A program made the translations under genes and the position numbers. Positions 52,572 through 60,579 of a stretch of DNA of 64,000 nt are shown piece after piece (position 1 is the first letter of the stretch; the number at the start of each line of letters is the position of its first letter). The stretch is from an uncultured Psychroserpens sp. (lineage in GTDB: Bacteria > Bacteroidota > Bacteroidia > Flavobacteriales > Flavobacteriaceae). The stretch is taken from the NCBI RefSeq assembly GCF_947503375.1, contig NZ_CANNDQ010000006.1, positions 242,685 to 306,684 on the forward strand. Reading direction: 5' to 3'. Below the pieces are notes generated by a model that saw only the letters and a list, made by a program, of their open reading frames with translations, was not told where the DNA came from and searched no databases.

Positions 52572-53792
52572 CTATTTTGGATAACAAATGTAGTATTTAC
52601 TAACTGGTTTAGATAGTGTTTTAATATTGAATTGATCATTTGCTTTACTTATATCTACCACTTTACCGGTCTTTTGGAGTATTTTTATACCTTGATTCTT
52701 TGCTTGGTATGCCTGATTTGATATCATATCTGTAAATACAAAATATGAGGCGTCGTCTATGGAAATATTATGCTTATCCATTAAGAGTTCGAGATGCTCT
52801 TGAATATAATTTTTTTTAATAGGTTTATTTTTGACTTTAATTTTTAACAGATTTCTATTAATAATCATTTCACAAAGTTGACTCAATACAAAATCATCAT
52901 GATATTGCCATGTTTTCATAGCCATGACAATATCTGTATCATCTAATTTTGAAAAGGCTTCAAGTGTAACATGAGTAAAGTTTTTTAAAGTGATCTCATG
53001 GTTTAAAAAGTATTTCAAAGTTTCACTTGCATTAAGCTCTACGCCCTTATTACTCAATACTTTTGCACGCTTTAAAACACGTGTTAACAATTGCTCTGCA
53101 ACTAAACCTGTTTTATGTAAATAGACTTGCCAATACATAAAGCGTCTAGCAACTAAAAATTTTTCAACACTATATATTCCTTTTTCTTCAACTACCAATT
53201 TGTTGTCAACCACATTCAGCATAGTGATTAAGCGGTCACTATTGATATTGCCTTCAGCAACTCCAGTATAAAAGCTATCTCGTTTTAAATAATCGGCGCG
53301 ATCCATATCTAATTGACTTGATATGAGTTCACATAAAAATGGACGAGTATATTCTCCTTTGAAAATTTTAATAGCAAGCGTTAAACTTCCGTTAAATTCT
53401 GAATTGAGTTTTTCCATAAATAAAAGAGAAATAGACTCATGAGACACACCATTTACGATACTATGTTCCATAGCATGAGAAAATGGACCGTGACCAATAT
53501 CATGTAATAAAATTGCAGAATACAGAGCGTTTTCTTCTTCATCACTTATTGTAACACCTTTAAAACGAAGCACATTGACTGCTTTCTGCATTAAGTGCAT
53601 GCAACCTATAGCATGATGAAATCGAGTATGATTAGCTCCTGGATAAACTAAATAAGACAGTCCCATTTGTGTAATGCGCCTTAAGCGCTGAAAATACCTA
53701 TGCTCGATCAAATCAAAAATTTGCGAATTTGGAATCGTAATAAATCCGTAAATTGGGTCGTTAAAGATTTTAAGTTTGTTACTTGTTTTCAA
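52572..53792 (-). CDS. HD-domain phosphohydrolase (dNTPase-like)
   Basis: A 406-residue cytosolic protein of the SAMHD1/dGTPase-like superfamily. N-terminus KIFNDPIYGFITIPNSQIFD and QRLRRITQMGLSYLVYPGAN are typical of this group; the metal-binding residues are in HTRFHHAIGCMHL and ILLHDIGHGPFSHAMEH, with SSQLDMDRADYL completing the HD set. Substrate is probably a nucleotide. It heads the lipid A gene row, a common placement in Bacteroidota, and its start is only 35 bp from porX on the opposite strand. Confidence 0.9.
   Translation of the reverse strand: MKTSNKLKIFNDPIYGFITIPNSQIFDLIEHRYFQRLRRITQMGLSYLVYPGANHTRFHHAIGCMHLMQKAVNVLRFKGVTISDEEENALYSAILLHDIGHGPFSHAMEHSIVNGVSHESISLLFMEKLNSEFNGSLTLAIKIFKGEYTRPFLCELISSQLDMDRADYLKRDSFYTGVAEGNINSDRLITMLNVVDNKLVVEEKGIYSVEKFLVARRFMYWQVYLHKTGLVAEQLLTRVLKRAKVLSNKGVELNASETLKYFLNHEITLKNFTHVTLEAFSKLDDTDIVMAMKTWQYHDDFVLSQLCEMIINRNLLKIKVKNKPIKKNYIQEHLELLMDKHNISIDDASYFVFTDMISNQAYQAKNQGIKILQKTGKVVDISKANDQFNIKTLSKPVSKYYICYPK
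53771..53778 (+). promoter_or_regulatory. Candidate porX -7 box (TAAGTTTG)
   Basis: Exact TAnnTTTG match, 49 bp upstream of the porX ATG and inside the first codons of the divergent HD gene. A TTG at 53753-53755 is 15 bp upstream, slightly closer than usual. Confidence 0.35.
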
Positions 53793-53818
53793 ACGAAAGC
53801 TTTTACATTAATTTTAAA

Positions 53819-53826
53819 CAAATATA
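53819..53826 (-). promoter_or_regulatory. Candidate -7 box of the HD-lpx row (TATATTTG)
   Basis: Exact TAnnTTTG match on the minus strand, ending 2 bp before the porX start codon. The -33 region would lie inside porX; no TTG seen there. Confidence 0.35.
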
Positions 53827-53827
53827 C

Positions 53828-55381
53828 ATGAACACTATAAATATTCTTTGGGTTGATGATGAAATTGACCTATTAAAACCTCATATTCTCTTTTTAGAAC
53901 AAAAACAGTATAAAGTTACTACATGTCAAAGTGGTACAGAAGCAATAGAAATAATCGATGATACAAACTTTGATATTGTTTTTTTAGATGAAAATATGCC
54001 TGGTCTTACAGGTCTTGAAACCTTAAATGAAATCAAAGAAAGACGAGCTAACTTACCAGTAGTAATGATTACTAAAAGTGAGGAAGAATATATTATGGAG
54101 GAAGCTATAGGTAATAAAATTGCAGACTACCTAATAAAACCGGTTAATCCCAATCAAATTTTATTAAGTCTCAAAAAGAATTTAGACCATTCTAGACTTA
54201 TTTCAGAAAAAACCACTTCAAACTACCAGCAAGAGTTTAGAAAAATAGCGATGGATTTATCTATGGTCAATTCGTATGAAGAATGGATTGAACTCTATCA
54301 AAAGCTAATTTACTGGGAGATACAACTCGAAGATATTGAGGATGTTGGAATGACTGAGATATTAGAGTCTCAAAAAAATGAAGCTAATCAACAATTTGGT
54401 AAATTTATAGATAAGCATTATCGTAATTGGTTTAATCATGGTAATGATTCACCAACATTGTCGCATACATTGTTTAAAGAAAAGGTGGTTCCAGAACTTA
54501 GTGATACTCAACCAACATTACTGATAGTAATTGATAACTTGCGCTATGACCAATGGAAAGCCTTTGAGCCAATAGTAAATAATTATTACAAAAAAACTGC
54601 AGAAATTCCATTTTACAGTATTCTTCCTACTGCAACGCAGTATGCAAGAAATGCAATCTTTTCTGGATTGATGCCAAGCGATATGGAGAAGTTGCATCCT
54701 AATTTGTGGAAAAATGATATTGATGAAGGCGGGAAAAACCTACATGAAGCAGAGTTCTTGCAAGCACAGTTAAAGCGTTTAGGACTTCAGAATTTAAAAA
54801 CAGAATATCATAAAATTACTAACTTAAAATCTGGTAAACGTTTAGTTGAAAATTTTAAAACTTTAAGAGATAATGATCTGTCAGTAATTGTATATAATTT
54901 TGTCGATATGCTATCACATTCTAAAACAGAAATGGACGTTGTTAAAGAATTGGCATCAAATGATAAAGCCTATCGTTCATTAACGGTTAGCTGGTTTAAG
55001 AATTCGCCATTACTAGAAATGATACAACAAGCTCAGCAATTAGGTTTTAAATTAATATTAACTACAGATCATGGTACTATTAATGTTAAGAATCCTTCAA
55101 AAGTTATTGGTGATCGTGATACAAGTTTGAATTTGCGTTACAAGACTGGTAGGAGTCTCACCTATGAGGATAGAGATGTCTTAGTTGCTAAAGATCCAAA
55201 ACAGATTTATTTGCCAGCCCTTACTATGAGTAGTTCCTTTATTTTTGCTAAGAGTGATTATTTTTTAGCCTATCCGAATAATTATAATCATTATGTGAGT
55301 TACTATCGTAATACATACCAACATGGTGGTGTTTCGCTTGAGGAAATGATTATACCTTTTGTAGTGATGACCCCTAAGTAA
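53828..55381 (+). CDS. porX: PorX-type response regulator with PglZ domain (T9SS control)
   Basis: Regulator of type IX secretion and gliding, partner of the PorY kinase. I use the ATG at 53828 (MNTINILWVDDEIDLLKPHI), which gives 517 residues, the usual length; the frame upstream adds a non-conserved segment. REC domain: Asp pair in WVDDE, phosphoacceptor in FDIVFLDENMPG, Lys in LIKPVNPNQ. A helical linker follows, then the PglZ alkaline-phosphatase-fold domain (TLLIVIDNLRYDQWKAFEPI, FSGLMPSDM, LTTDHGTINVK, YQHGGVSLEEMIIPF). PorX is described as binding zinc and hydrolysing cyclic oligonucleotides. Here the metal-site Asp, Thr and His residues look intact. Followed by tsaE, as in relatives. 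Confidence 0.95.
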   Translation: MNTINILWVDDEIDLLKPHILFLEQKQYKVTTCQSGTEAIEIIDDTNFDIVFLDENMPGLTGLETLNEIKERRANLPVVMITKSEEEYIMEEAIGNKIADYLIKPVNPNQILLSLKKNLDHSRLISEKTTSNYQQEFRKIAMDLSMVNSYEEWIELYQKLIYWEIQLEDIEDVGMTEILESQKNEANQQFGKFIDKHYRNWFNHGNDSPTLSHTLFKEKVVPELSDTQPTLLIVIDNLRYDQWKAFEPIVNNYYKKTAEIPFYSILPTATQYARNAIFSGLMPSDMEKLHPNLWKNDIDEGGKNLHEAEFLQAQLKRLGLQNLKTEYHKITNLKSGKRLVENFKTLRDNDLSVIVYNFVDMLSHSKTEMDVVKELASNDKAYRSLTVSWFKNSPLLEMIQQAQQLGFKLILTTDHGTINVKNPSKVIGDRDTSLNLRYKTGRSLTYEDRDVLVAKDPKQIYLPALTMSSSFIFAKSDYFLAYPNNYNHYVSYYRNTYQHGGVSLEEMIIPFVVMTPK

Positions 55382-55498
55382 TCATCTGTGTAATGCACAA
55401 AAATCCGTTGAAATGCATTTTTTTCTAGTTTTTGTCAATATTTATTGTTATTATTGCGTACAAATTTGATTATAAAACAAAATTATAAGTAATAGATT

Positions 55499-55960
55499 TT
55501 GGAAATCAGCTATCATATTGATGAATTAGATAAGATTGCTAAGGTGATTTTAAAACAACTTAATTCGAAGATTGTTTTATTGCATGGTAATATGGGAGTT
55601 GGTAAAACCACCTTAATCAAGTCTATGGTTAAAGCATTAGGAAGTATAGATGATGTATCTAGCCCTACATTTTCATTAGTGAATGAGTATAAGTCTGATT
55701 ATTTTACTATATATCATTTTGATTTATATCGGATTAATGATGAAGTTGAAATATTGAATTTTGGATTTGAAGATTATTTATTAAATACAGATAATAATTG
55801 GATGTTCATAGAGTGGCCAGAATTGGCAAAAAACCTATTACCTAAAGAAGTAAGCAGCATTACAATTGAACAGCATAATCAGACCTCAAGAACCCTCAAA
55901 TTGAGCCAAAACGAATTATTAACCCAGAAAAACGCTATGGAGCACTACAAGAACGCATAA
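55499..55960 (+). CDS. tsaE: tRNA threonylcarbamoyladenosine biosynthesis ATPase TsaE
   Basis: Essential ATPase needed for the t6A37 modification of tRNAs reading ANN codons. The 153-residue protein has Walker A HGNMGVGKTTLIKSM near residue 30, SSPTFSLVNEY (switch region), FDLYRI and WMFIEWPE. The frame has no ATG before the conserved region; TTG at 55499 is the only standard start, since an in-frame TAG lies at 55493. It lies 117 bp after porX; a C-terminal extension of about 15 residues (NELLTQKNAMEHYKNA) is present. Confidence 0.92.
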   Translation: MEISYHIDELDKIAKVILKQLNSKIVLLHGNMGVGKTTLIKSMVKALGSIDDVSSPTFSLVNEYKSDYFTIYHFDLYRINDEVEILNFGFEDYLLNTDNNWMFIEWPELAKNLLPKEVSSITIEQHNQTSRTLKLSQNELLTQKNAMEHYKNA

Positions 55961-56077
55961 TAAACATATCGCTTTAGACCGCACTAAGACTGTATACTAC
56001 GGAAAAACCGTAACATAAAGGTGATTGTAAGAGTTGTTTTTAACACTCGATTAACAGCCAAAATATGATTAGCGTTA

Positions 56078-56085
56078 TATTTTTG
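56078..56085 (+). promoter_or_regulatory. -7 box (TATTTTTG) before the 49-codon gene
   Basis: Exact TAnnTTTG match, 29 bp before the ATG at 56115. It supports expression of the small gene pair that follows. Confidence 0.45.
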
Positions 56086-56114
56086 AACTATTAATTAATT
56101 AATCCCTTAATATT

Positions 56115-56264
56115 ATGAAAACTAAAAAGTACGTATTAGCAATTGCGATTTTCGGTGGAATGTTGTTCACAGCTCAAGCAACTGACATTATTAATTTAGA
56201 TGGACAAATCAAATCTGAAATCCAAAAGAAATCTAAGACAATCAAGAAGCCTACCAACGGATAG
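56115..56264 (+). CDS. 49-residue secreted peptide
   Basis: A small frame starting MKTKKYVLAIAIFGGMLFTA with a clear signal peptide (cleavage about QA-TD, residue 22). The mature 27 residues (TDIINLDGQIKSEIQKKSKT, then IKKPTNG) are Lys-rich. It has a -7 promoter box at 56078 and lies where a short secreted peptide is placed in relatives. It overlaps the following membrane protein gene by 65 bases in the +1 frame. Function unknown; the overlap suggests translational coupling. Confidence 0.65.
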   Translation: MKTKKYVLAIAIFGGMLFTAQATDIINLDGQIKSEIQKKSKTIKKPTNG

Positions 56265-56748
56265 AAAAGCCGTAATCAAAGGTAGCTTAATAGCAACATT
56301 TATTGGTATAACTCCATACTTGTTTTATTTACATGAAAGTGTTCCAAATGAAAAAACTTGGACCACTTTTTTGTTTACATACGAAAGTACTTATTTTCAA
56401 GATGTAAATACAATGTTGTGGTTATTGTCAGGAAAAGCAATACCATTAGCTTTACTTCTAGTTTGGTTTTTTACTTGTCGCCATTGGTGGTATCATGCAT
56501 TACTTGTTCCAATAGTTATGTATATTGTCCAGATTGTAGGGCTGTTAAATGATGACTTTGAATACTACGATAATTTTGAGTATCAATACTTCATACCAAT
56601 AATGGCAATTGTTATTCCATCTATTTATTTAATTAGAGCACAAATGTTTGATAAAATCAATAATGCAGATAAAACAATGCAAGAATTGGAAGAAGAATTC
56701 ATGTTTAAACCAAAAACTATTTTAGGTAAATTTAAGCAATATTTTTAA
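56200..56748 (+). CDS. W(F/Y)xxC(K/R)xxW family membrane protein, copy 1
   Basis: A 182-residue membrane protein with about four helices: GSLIATFIGITPYLFYLHES, then a loop with FTYESTYFQDVNTMLWLLSG, AIPLALLLVWFFTCRHWW, HALLVPIVMYIVQIVGLL and FIPIMAIVIPSIYLIRAQMF. The signature WFFTCRHWWYHALLVP follows helix 3. The C-terminal tail is cytosolic and charged (KTMQELEEEFMFKPK). It overlaps the 49-codon peptide gene, and ATG 56200 is the only Met before helix 1. Two intact paralogues lie at 59971-61190 and a decayed one at 56766-57325. Family not known to me. Confidence 0.72.
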   Translation: MDKSNLKSKRNLRQSRSLPTDRKAVIKGSLIATFIGITPYLFYLHESVPNEKTWTTFLFTYESTYFQDVNTMLWLLSGKAIPLALLLVWFFTCRHWWYHALLVPIVMYIVQIVGLLNDDFEYYDNFEYQYFIPIMAIVIPSIYLIRAQMFDKINNADKTMQELEEEFMFKPKTILGKFKQYF

Positions 56749-56765
56749 GTAATAATTCATTCAGA

Positions 56766-57325
56766 TTATTTCTTAATTTGATTAACTTTGATAAATACAC
56801 TTGCTTTTTTTATTAAATTGATTACTTGTTGTTGTATAGCCTTAAAATCTTTTATATTTAATAAAGAGACCTCTTCCATAACTGAATTTATTTCACTATT
56901 TAAATCTTCATTTAAGTTTCTAGATTTAGAGTAATAATTCAATTTTTTTGATAGATATACTAAAACTATAATTATAGGTATTGAAACAAAAAAAGATAAA
57001 ATGAATTCTTTCTGATCAGCTTAATCTAATTCATCATTTAAAACTACTATCAAATGGTAAATACTAAATATAAGAGGAACTAAGGTAGCCATCTCCACCA
57101 GTTTTTACAAGATAGAAACCATAAAATATACGTAATTATAAAAATTAGTTTGATTGAGATCATATATGTCATCGACTGTAAATCGTAATAATAATTACAA
57201 TTAAGTGTTACAAAACCAACTTTCAGTGATTTAATACCCACAGAAAACAAAAAATAGAAGTAAATTGGAAATGGTGAAAATGTAATTAAGATTACAAAAT
57301 TATATCTCTCAATAAATATTTACGA
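56766..57325 (-). pseudogene. Decayed W(F/Y)xxC(K/R)xxW family gene
   Basis: On the minus strand, translation in pieces gives YNFVILITFSPFPIYFYFLF, then MISIKLIFIITYILWFLSCK, NWWRWLP, a stop TAG (57080-57082) and further stops. The frame then shifts to FILSFFVSIPIIIVLVYLSK, KLNYYSKSRNLNEDLNSEIN and a helical end IKVNQIKK with TAA at 56766-56768. Order, hydrophobicity and the ILWFLSCKNWWR signature match the intact copy at 60579-61190 (ILWFITCRYWWKN and KFNYYSSS). A start codon is also missing. It lies between intact members of the family and appears to be a broken extra copy. Confidence 0.75.
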
Positions 57326-57400
57326 TGTGATACTTCATGCTTAAACATAAAATAATTAACGTAATGAAAAAGGTATAATAAATTTAAATGGTTCCTTTCT

Positions 57401-57438
57401 AAAACGACAACTATTATAGCAATAGTTGTCGTTTTTTA
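57401..57438 (+). terminator. Strong hairpin terminator
   Basis: AAAACGACAACTATT (57401-57415) pairs perfectly with AATAGTTGTCGTTTT (57421-57435) across 5 bases, followed by TT and AT-rich sequence. T-richness favours the plus strand. No intact plus-strand gene is close; it may have served copy 1 (ending 56748) before the decayed copy came between, which is inferred. Confidence 0.7.
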
Positions 57439-57706
57439 TTGTACTGAATGCTGTTAAACTCTATTATAATGTTAGATATTAACTTTTTTCATCAAATACT
57501 TTATCTTCAAACTTAGAAGATTATTTGCTTTTCTATACGGGTTTATTAGAATCAAAACAGCAAAAAAATCTAATAAGCATGACTATTTGTTATGTAATCA
57601 TTTTGATACAAACCTCATTAATTTCTTTAATGTATAGGTGTTAAATTAACATTTCAAAGAAAACACAAGATTTGATCATGTTAAAAGTACAAGTTGCTAT
57701 TTATAG

Positions 57707-57862
57707 CTATTGATTTTCAAGCTGCATAATCTTAAGCTTCAAATATTTCATAAGACGTAAATACAATCTTATAAATACTACGATTGCAACAATAATTAAG
57801 AAATAGCAGATATAGATCCAAATAGCTCCAGATCCTAAACCTTCATTGATATTTTGTTCCAT
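57707..57862 (-). CDS. 51-residue single-helix membrane protein
   Basis: A short minus-strand frame: MEQNINEGLGSGAIWIYICY leads into the helix FLIIVAIVVFIRLYL, followed by a basic tail (RLMKYLKLKIMQLENQ). One membrane span with an N-out/C-in charge pattern. It starts 18 bp after the stop of the 479-residue lipoprotein gene and is probably in the same transcript. The 268 bp between its stop and the terminator at 57401-57438 holds no gene that I can see. Confidence 0.55.
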   Translation of the reverse strand: MEQNINEGLGSGAIWIYICYFLIIVAIVVFIRLYLRLMKYLKLKIMQLENQ

Positions 57863-57880
57863 AAATAAAAAACTTTGATA

Positions 57881-59320
57881 TTAAACATTCTCATAAAACC
57901 ATTTAAAAATAGTATTTCCTGTTTGCTTATTTATTTTTAAGATACACACGTAGGGCTTGATCACATTCAGCGGGACACCAAATACTTCAACACCAAACGT
58001 AATGTGTCCATTTATTTGAATGACTATTTCATTTTCGATATTTTGTATCAAAGTGGGTGTACTTTCCTCCCATTCCATAAAAAATGTACTGCCGATCAAA
58101 TTTGTATTTACATCAGTTATTGAATATTCCAATCCATCATCTATTTCAGATGAATTCAATACAAACTGCACCTCAAAAAAAACATCAGGATTAGAATTGA
58201 TCTTAATAGTTTCTGTTTTAATAGTTTGGTTTTGAGTATCAACTGAAACACTACTATTACCTTCGGTAGAATTATTAATTTCGTCAAAAAGTGATTCTAA
58301 TGCTTCAATAGAATCAAAACCTATGGTGTTTTCTTCAGACAACAAACAATCAATCGCATAATTAGCAGTGCCTAATGATGTATTTAATTGCTCTATCAAT
58401 GTTTCATCAATTACACTCATACAATCGTCTACTGTTTCATTTGACTCTGTATTACTTTCATTACATGTATTTTCTGTTAAGCTCACACTACCATCTCCCA
58501 TATTAATATCAGTATTCGCTATCTCACAAGGTTTTACGTATTCTGGCTTTGTAGTTGTATTAGAACTATTTCCACCGCCACCACCACTAGATGAATGATT
58601 TGGCGACCCTAACGAATTATCAGTATGCGGCTCATAATCTGCTACATATCGGCAAACCATATAAGTTTTAGAATACATAAAACTAGCAGTGCAATTTTCA
58701 CCAGCTAGATGTTCTTCACCTTCTTCATTACCTTCACTCCAATTGCAATATTGAATGGTAATGTACTCACAATTGTATCTAGACTCTTCGTAAAGATAAT
58801 CTAAATCTCCATTGTAGTTAATACTCTCAATACTATATTGCCCTTGAAATGAAGCTTTAGGGTCTATTTCAACATTAGCTAGGTAATTTTCAGTAGGATA
58901 ATAGTTTATAATGTAAGCCTTAGTAGCACCTTGAGTATCAAAGCTAATAATTAAGTTACTAAAACTATTAGCCTCTTGATTATCCTTAACAATTTTGAGC
59001 GTAAACGTTGTGCTGTTATTACTCTCAGCTTGTATGATATCACTTGTAATAATGGTGAATCCATTAACATCTTCTGTTGATGATCTAAATTGTAGATTTA
59101 AATTATTATAATCTACTATGTCACTAGATATGAATTGATTCAAGTTTTTAAAATCACTTAGTTTACCTTTCTTAAATATAGTATTATATCCAGTTTCATC
59201 AAATGATTTTTCCTGATCACTAAGTAATTCTTCGTTTTGACAACTTGATAATACAACTAAAGAAATAATGAAAAGCATTAATTTATAATTGATGTTGTTA
59301 TTTGCAGTCATAATTTTCAC
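57881..59320 (-). CDS. Large lipoprotein of unknown function
   Basis: A 479-residue exported protein with lipobox LVVLSSC (the start could be at 59320 or the Met three codons later). The mature part begins acidic (QNEELLSDQEKSFDE). Residues about 180-230 are Cys-rich (ESRYNCEYITIQYCNW, GENCTASFMYSKTYMVCRY), followed by a Ser/Gly linker (SSSGGGGGNSSNTTTK) and a C-terminal half of mixed content (TIGFDSIEALESLFDEI, VFFEVQFVLNSSEIDDGLEY). The two-domain layout with a Gly-rich linker resembles other flavobacterial surface lipoproteins; I recognise no enzyme motif. Confidence 0.72.
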   Translation of the reverse strand: MKIMTANNNINYKLMLFIISLVVLSSCQNEELLSDQEKSFDETGYNTIFKKGKLSDFKNLNQFISSDIVDYNNLNLQFRSSTEDVNGFTIITSDIIQAESNNSTTFTLKIVKDNQEANSFSNLIISFDTQGATKAYIINYYPTENYLANVEIDPKASFQGQYSIESINYNGDLDYLYEESRYNCEYITIQYCNWSEGNEEGEEHLAGENCTASFMYSKTYMVCRYVADYEPHTDNSLGSPNHSSSGGGGGNSSNTTTKPEYVKPCEIANTDINMGDGSVSLTENTCNESNTESNETVDDCMSVIDETLIEQLNTSLGTANYAIDCLLSEENTIGFDSIEALESLFDEINNSTEGNSSVSVDTQNQTIKTETIKINSNPDVFFEVQFVLNSSEIDDGLEYSITDVNTNLIGSTFFMEWEESTPTLIQNIENEIVIQINGHITFGVEVFGVPLNVIKPYVCILKINKQTGNTIFKWFYENV

Positions 59321-59548
59321 AATTTATACTTATACTAATTGTACAAGTGGATTAATAATTAATATATCCAAAGTCGAAAACGTACAAAGCCACAAAATCT
59401 ATCACAAAGTCATAAAAAAACTAACGTTAGTTCAGAAAATTAAGCTTAATACCAACCTTAAATGAGCGACTTTGTAAAACTCAAATAAACTTAGTATTGC
59501 TAATATAGAAAATTTTCTACACAAAATAGAATTAATTAGAAAAAAACC

Positions 59549-59556
59549 TACATTTG
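59549..59556 (+). promoter_or_regulatory. -7 box (TACATTTG) of the HTH gene
   Basis: Exact TAnnTTTG match, 53 bp before the ATG at 59609. The rest of the 288-bp gap between 59321 and 59608 is AT-rich with no gene. Confidence 0.4.
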
Positions 59557-59608
59557 TAGTATACACAAATTTATAAGGTAAACAAACTAATCTTTTTGGA
59601 ACTAAAAA

Positions 59609-59974
59609 ATGAGCAAAACCATAAACCGTATTATTAAAGTAGTTTCAGCACTCGGTCTAAGTGCCCGTCAATTTGATATTTCTATTGGCACAGCTAATGG
59701 TTATACCTTGCGTATGCAGAAAAACAATGCGTCAGTAGGTAGTGATGTTATAGAACGTATCGTAAAGGAATACCCTCAAGTAAATTTAGTTTGGCTGATT
59801 ACTGGTAAAGGCGATATGTTTGTAGACGATACATCTAGACAGAAAACTAGAACTAAAAGTGAGATAGAAGCCTATATTGATGATCGACTTAAGGCACAAT
59901 GGTCTGAAGAGAAAAAGGCGCTTTTAGATGAGATTTTAAATGAAATAGATGAAACTAAACGTAAAAGAAACTAG
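59609..59974 (+). CDS. Small helix-turn-helix protein (phage-repressor-like)
   Basis: A 121-residue DNA-binding protein. The N-terminal 70 residues resemble the XRE/CI-type fold used by flavobacterial regulators: INRIIKVVSALGLSARQFDI, SIGTANGYTLRMQKN, and VIERIVKEYPQVNLVWLITG followed by KGDMF. The C-terminus is a charged helix (SEIEAYIDDRLKAQWSEEKK). Its stop overlaps the stop of the convergent copy-2 membrane gene by four bases (CTAG), so the two genes leave no spacer. It could regulate that gene pair; inferred. Confidence 0.72.
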   Translation: MSKTINRIIKVVSALGLSARQFDISIGTANGYTLRMQKNNASVGSDVIERIVKEYPQVNLVWLITGKGDMFVDDTSRQKTRTKSEIEAYIDDRLKAQWSEEKKALLDEILNEIDETKRKRN

Positions 59975-60579
59975 AAAGTTATTTGATCTCTTAGTGCTAT
60001 TAACTGAATTAAATATTGTTTTTTTTCTAGCTTGTGCTTGTCGTTTTGAAGTTCCACTAATTTTTTCTTGACCTCCTTGTAGTCCTTAATATCAAACTTC
60101 GATATTTTTATTAATTGCTTATTGATCTCTTCATTTATCAACACATTAGAGGTATTTTTGTTAGCATAAAAATTGAATGTTTTTTTAAAAAAAAGTAAAA
60201 TAAAGAAATAAACAATAAAACCAATGAATGTTTGGATATAAACTGAATCTTCAGAACCATATTTAGCAAAATTGAAATTAACTAATAGTTTATATATTTC
60301 AATTATAATAGGTACTAGTAGAATAAATTTCCATTTATATTTACACGTAATATACCAAATAGATAATATACATAATGTTAATATTTTTGTCATTATTAAC
60401 CAAGCAAAAAAATTTATATCTTCAAAATAACCTGAATCGAATACAAAATATTTTGTTTCCAATAATGATTGGTTTTCTGGAAAAATGTTGTGTATATAAT
60501 ATAAGAATGGTATTATTATAATAAACACCATTATCACTAAATCCAGTTTGAATCTTTTATTATCAAATAACAAATTCAT
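59971..60579 (-). CDS. W(F/Y)xxC(K/R)xxW family membrane protein, copy 2
   Basis: A 202-residue membrane protein with about four helices: LVIMVFIIIIPFLYYIHNIF, FFAWLIMTKILTLCILSIWY, ILLVPIIIEIYKLLVNF and FIGFIVYFFILLFF. Signature SIWYITCKYKWKFILLVP. The region FVFDSGYFEDINFFAWLIM matches copy 1 (FTYESTYFQDVNTMLWLL) closely. The C-terminal 60 residues form a charged helix (KYKEVKKK-type) ending LIALRDQITF. It is 1 bp overlapped with copy 3 upstream (TAATG on the minus strand), so the two are one operon. Confidence 0.72.
   Translation of the reverse strand: MNLLFDNKRFKLDLVIMVFIIIIPFLYYIHNIFPENQSLLETKYFVFDSGYFEDINFFAWLIMTKILTLCILSIWYITCKYKWKFILLVPIIIEIYKLLVNFNFAKYGSEDSVYIQTFIGFIVYFFILLFFKKTFNFYANKNTSNVLINEEINKQLIKISKFDIKDYKEVKKKLVELQNDKHKLEKKQYLIQLIALRDQITF

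Noticed and set aside
55392..55425. AATGCA...TGCATT with a T-run after porX as a terminator
   Set aside because: Only 6 bp of stem around a 16-base loop; too weak to call.
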